From Deltaproteobacteria bacterium (lineage in GTDB: Bacteria > Desulfobacterota > Syntrophia > Syntrophales > UBA5619), in the NCBI GenBank assembly GCA_026388345.1, contig JAPLJY010000324.1, positions 1 through 27,769 of the forward strand: a DNA stretch of 27,769 nucleotides, in the 5' to 3' direction. This document shows, piece by piece, positions 25,963 to 27,769 of the stretch. The notes beneath the pieces were generated by a model, which worked only from the letters and a program-made list of their open reading frames with translations, did not search any database and had not been told where the DNA came from. Position 1 is the first letter of the stretch, and every line of letters starts with the position of its first letter. The position numbers and the translations under genes were made by a program.

Positions 25963-27490
25963 GGTGTATGCAGACCTCGTGGAAGTCTCCGGCCTTAGAC
26001 GAACCACGGGCAATTGTTATTTTGATGCTATGTCAATAAATGTCACAGATTATGGTTCACTCGCTGGGCAATATCGAATTGGCGATCGCTACAACGTTGA
26101 TATAGGATCAGAGAATACATGTAAATACATCTTGTTTAGTAGTTATGAGAATGCGATTGCATTTGCCAATGCCATATATTTGCTTAAAAACACACCCCTT
26201 CAGGTCAAAAAATCTTTTTTTCAAGCTCTTAAGCAAAGAGATAATATGATAACCATTGCCCAACCTGCAATAAAACCGGCAGTGCCGGTTAGCGTTCAAC
26301 CGACTCAAAAATCGGCGCCAAGGGCATGGCTCGGAGTTTCCATACAGGATCTGACGCCTGAAATTGCCCAAAATATGCCAAGTCTAGAGGGTTTGGGTAA
26401 AATTCAGGGAGTCCTGGTTGCGGATGTGGTAAAGGATGGTCCTGCCGGGCAGGCGGGTATTCTGCCGGGAGATATAATCATACAGTTCAACAGTACGTAC
26501 ATAAACAAGACAAGCGAACTAACAGCCCTGGTTTCAGCCGCCAAAGATGGTAAGGCCGTACTAATGGTTCTGCGGGATGGTAAAAGATTCTTTGTTGCCG
26601 CAAAACTCGCAATCATGCCGGTCGAGATTGCAAAAAAAATTGAAATTGAACAGGCAACACCGGCATCTCCCCATGAAATAGCTTCGCTACCATCCTTGGG
26701 ATCTTCTACTATCAAGTCCGACGTTGATGAACTACCTGCAATCAAGGTCAAACCAAACAAAAACGCCTATGCAATAGTAATTGGTATTGAAACCTATCGC
26801 CAGAAGCTTCCGAAGGCTGATTTTGCAACTGCTGATGCAAAGACAATGGCAGAATATCTCACAAAAGTCATGGGCTATCCTGAAGAGAATGTCGTCACAC
26901 TCGCGAATGATCGTGCTGCATTGGGAGACTTTGTAAAATATTTTGAGAAGTGGCTGCCGAACAATGTTGAAAAAGACAGTACCGTTTTCATCTACTATTC
27001 CGGTCATGGTGCACCAAATATAAAGAATGGCGACGCCTATCTGGTACCTTATGATGGTGATCCGACCTTTATTACCGAGACGGGATACCCAATAGCACGT
27101 CTTTACGAATCGCTGGGTAAGCTGAAGGCAAAAGAAATCACCGTCGTTCTTGATTCCTGTTTTTCCGGTGGGGGTAGCAGGTCGGTTCTTGCAAAGGGCG
27201 CCAGACCACTCGTCATGAATTTGCAGGATAACATGGTTCTCTCTAAGAATATGACTGTCCTTTCCGCCTCATCGGGTGACCAGATCAGTTCGACCTATGA
27301 CGAGAAGAGTCACGGGTTGTTCACCTACTTCCTGCTCAAAGGCATTAAAAACGAAGATGTTATAAAGCAGGATGGTTCCATCAAGATGGACGACCTGTTT
27401 GGCTACATCAAACCCCAGGTGGAGCACATTGCGCGGAAGCAATTCAACAACGAGCAGACGCCGCAATTGATTGGGGCGAAGAAGAATTAG
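25943..27490 (+). CDS. PDZ-caspase-like (peptidase C14) protein, N-terminus disrupted
   Basis: From the first usable GTG the frame codes for 515 residues. Residues 1-90 form an unassigned region. A PDZ domain follows at about 123-215 (RAWLGVSIQDLTPE, then AGQAGILPGDIIIQFN), as in HtrA-type proteins. The caspase domain begins near 275, with His355 in YYSGHGA and Cys406 in VVLDSCFSG. The His-Cys spacing of 51 equals that of the neighbour. The linker KSDVDELPAIK and the C-terminus NNEQTPQLIGAKKN are shared with it. GTG at 25943 has no convincing ribosome binding site; the native start was probably at 25786 in another frame. Without the signal the product would stay in the cytoplasm. Confidence 0.75.
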   Translation: MPQGKLKVYADLVEVSGLRRTTGNCYFDAMSINVTDYGSLAGQYRIGDRYNVDIGSENTCKYILFSSYENAIAFANAIYLLKNTPLQVKKSFFQALKQRDNMITIAQPAIKPAVPVSVQPTQKSAPRAWLGVSIQDLTPEIAQNMPSLEGLGKIQGVLVADVVKDGPAGQAGILPGDIIIQFNSTYINKTSELTALVSAAKDGKAVLMVLRDGKRFFVAAKLAIMPVEIAKKIEIEQATPASPHEIASLPSLGSSTIKSDVDELPAIKVKPNKNAYAIVIGIETYRQKLPKADFATADAKTMAEYLTKVMGYPEENVVTLANDRAALGDFVKYFEKWLPNNVEKDSTVFIYYSGHGAPNIKNGDAYLVPYDGDPTFITETGYPIARLYESLGKLKAKEITVVLDSCFSGGGSRSVLAKGARPLVMNLQDNMVLSKNMTVLSASSGDQISSTYDEKSHGLFTYFLLKGIKNEDVIKQDGSIKMDDLFGYIKPQVEHIARKQFNNEQTPQLIGAKKN

Positions 27491-27514
27491 GAATTGTTGA
27501 AAAGGAGATTGATC

Positions 27515-27769
27515 ATGAAAAAGAAAATAGCTTCCTTTTCCTTATTTATTTTACTAATAGCCTTAACTGGCTGTGCCTACCAAAGCGTGACATTCAAATC
27601 AATTCCAGAAAAGGCTGATATCCATATTGATGGCATACCCCAGGGAAAAGCGCCAGTCAAGGTTTCTTTATCGACGGATCGATTTGCCGGTTGTCCAGAT
27701 TGCAGACACACGATAACAGCAAAATTGGATGGATATCAGGATGAAGTGCTGGTCATGCAAAGTCCGAGC
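27515..27769 (+). CDS. PEGA-domain-like lipoprotein, 3' end outside window
   Basis: Eighty-five codons are visible. The signal ends in the lipobox ALTGC (Cys20). After it, IPEKADIHIDGIPQGKAPVKVSLSTDR and HTITAKLDGYQDE follow the PEGA pattern (a surface-layer-associated beta domain). AAAGGAG lies seven bases before ATG. It starts 24 bases after the second caspase-like gene and is probably in the same operon. Its Cys pair (CPDC, in the GCPDC segment) is unusual for the domain. The C-terminal part is cut by the window end, so further domains cannot be judged. Confidence 0.75.
   Translation, partial: MKKKIASFSLFILLIALTGCAYQSVTFKSIPEKADIHIDGIPQGKAPVKVSLSTDRFAGCPDCRHTITAKLDGYQDEVLVMQSPS

Noticed and set aside
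1..27769. tRNA genes and CRISPR arrays
   Set aside because: No cloverleaf with a TTCGA arm and no regular direct repeats with unique spacers were found in the gaps. The repeats seen are palindromic and dispersed.

Overview
The window looks like chromosomal DNA of a Gram-negative, GC-rich bacterium, most probably a deltaproteobacterium (Desulfobacterota, Syntrophales-like). Three things suggest this. The gene order rpmF, fab genes, rpiB, glyA, dCMP deaminase, nrdR, rib genes, nusB, then leuS, lptE and rpsT is typical of that group. There are outer-membrane systems (LptE, a CusCBA pump, lipoproteins). Short palindromic repeats sit in several intergenic gaps. The placement is inferred from gene order and was not checked against any database.

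Positions 1-9130 (+ strand) form one dense housekeeping run. It begins with the probable tail of yceD, then rpmF, fabD, acpP and fabF (fatty acid synthesis), rpiB and glyA (sugar phosphate and one-carbon metabolism), a dCMP deaminase and nrdR (deoxynucleotide supply and its control), ribE, ribBA and ribH (riboflavin), nusB, and a stand-alone leucyl-aminopeptidase N-terminal domain. plsX, fabH, fabG and ribD, which often sit in such clusters, are absent from it. Positions 9324-12116 (- strand) hold a Kup potassium transporter followed by a membrane HAMP protein with no output domain. leuS and lptE (12453-15664, +) converge on rpsT (15672-15938, -).

Positions 16002-22533 (- strand) are a copper/silver efflux operon in the order FixH/YtkA-like Met-rich protein, cusC, cusB, cusA. 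The cusB-cusA gap is packed with inverted repeats, and one of them supplies the cusB stop codon. A 27-bp palindrome in the rpiB-glyA gap recurs at the leuS end, where it supplies the leuS stop codon.

Positions 22852-27769 (+ strand) are accessory in character. An orphan ParB-like gene is followed by about 790 bases with no intact gene, which carry a strong hairpin, an 18-bp perfect palindrome and a possible gene remnant. A visibly AT-richer lipoprotein operon comes next. It has two tandem caspase-like (peptidase C14) genes, one with ankyrin repeats and one with a PDZ domain, and then a PEGA-type lipoprotein cut by the window end. The two caspase domains are close paralogues joined to different N-terminal modules. 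The second gene has lost a normal start (ATA where ATG is expected) and its signal peptide is out of frame with its body at a T6 run. This operon is the most unusual part of the window.
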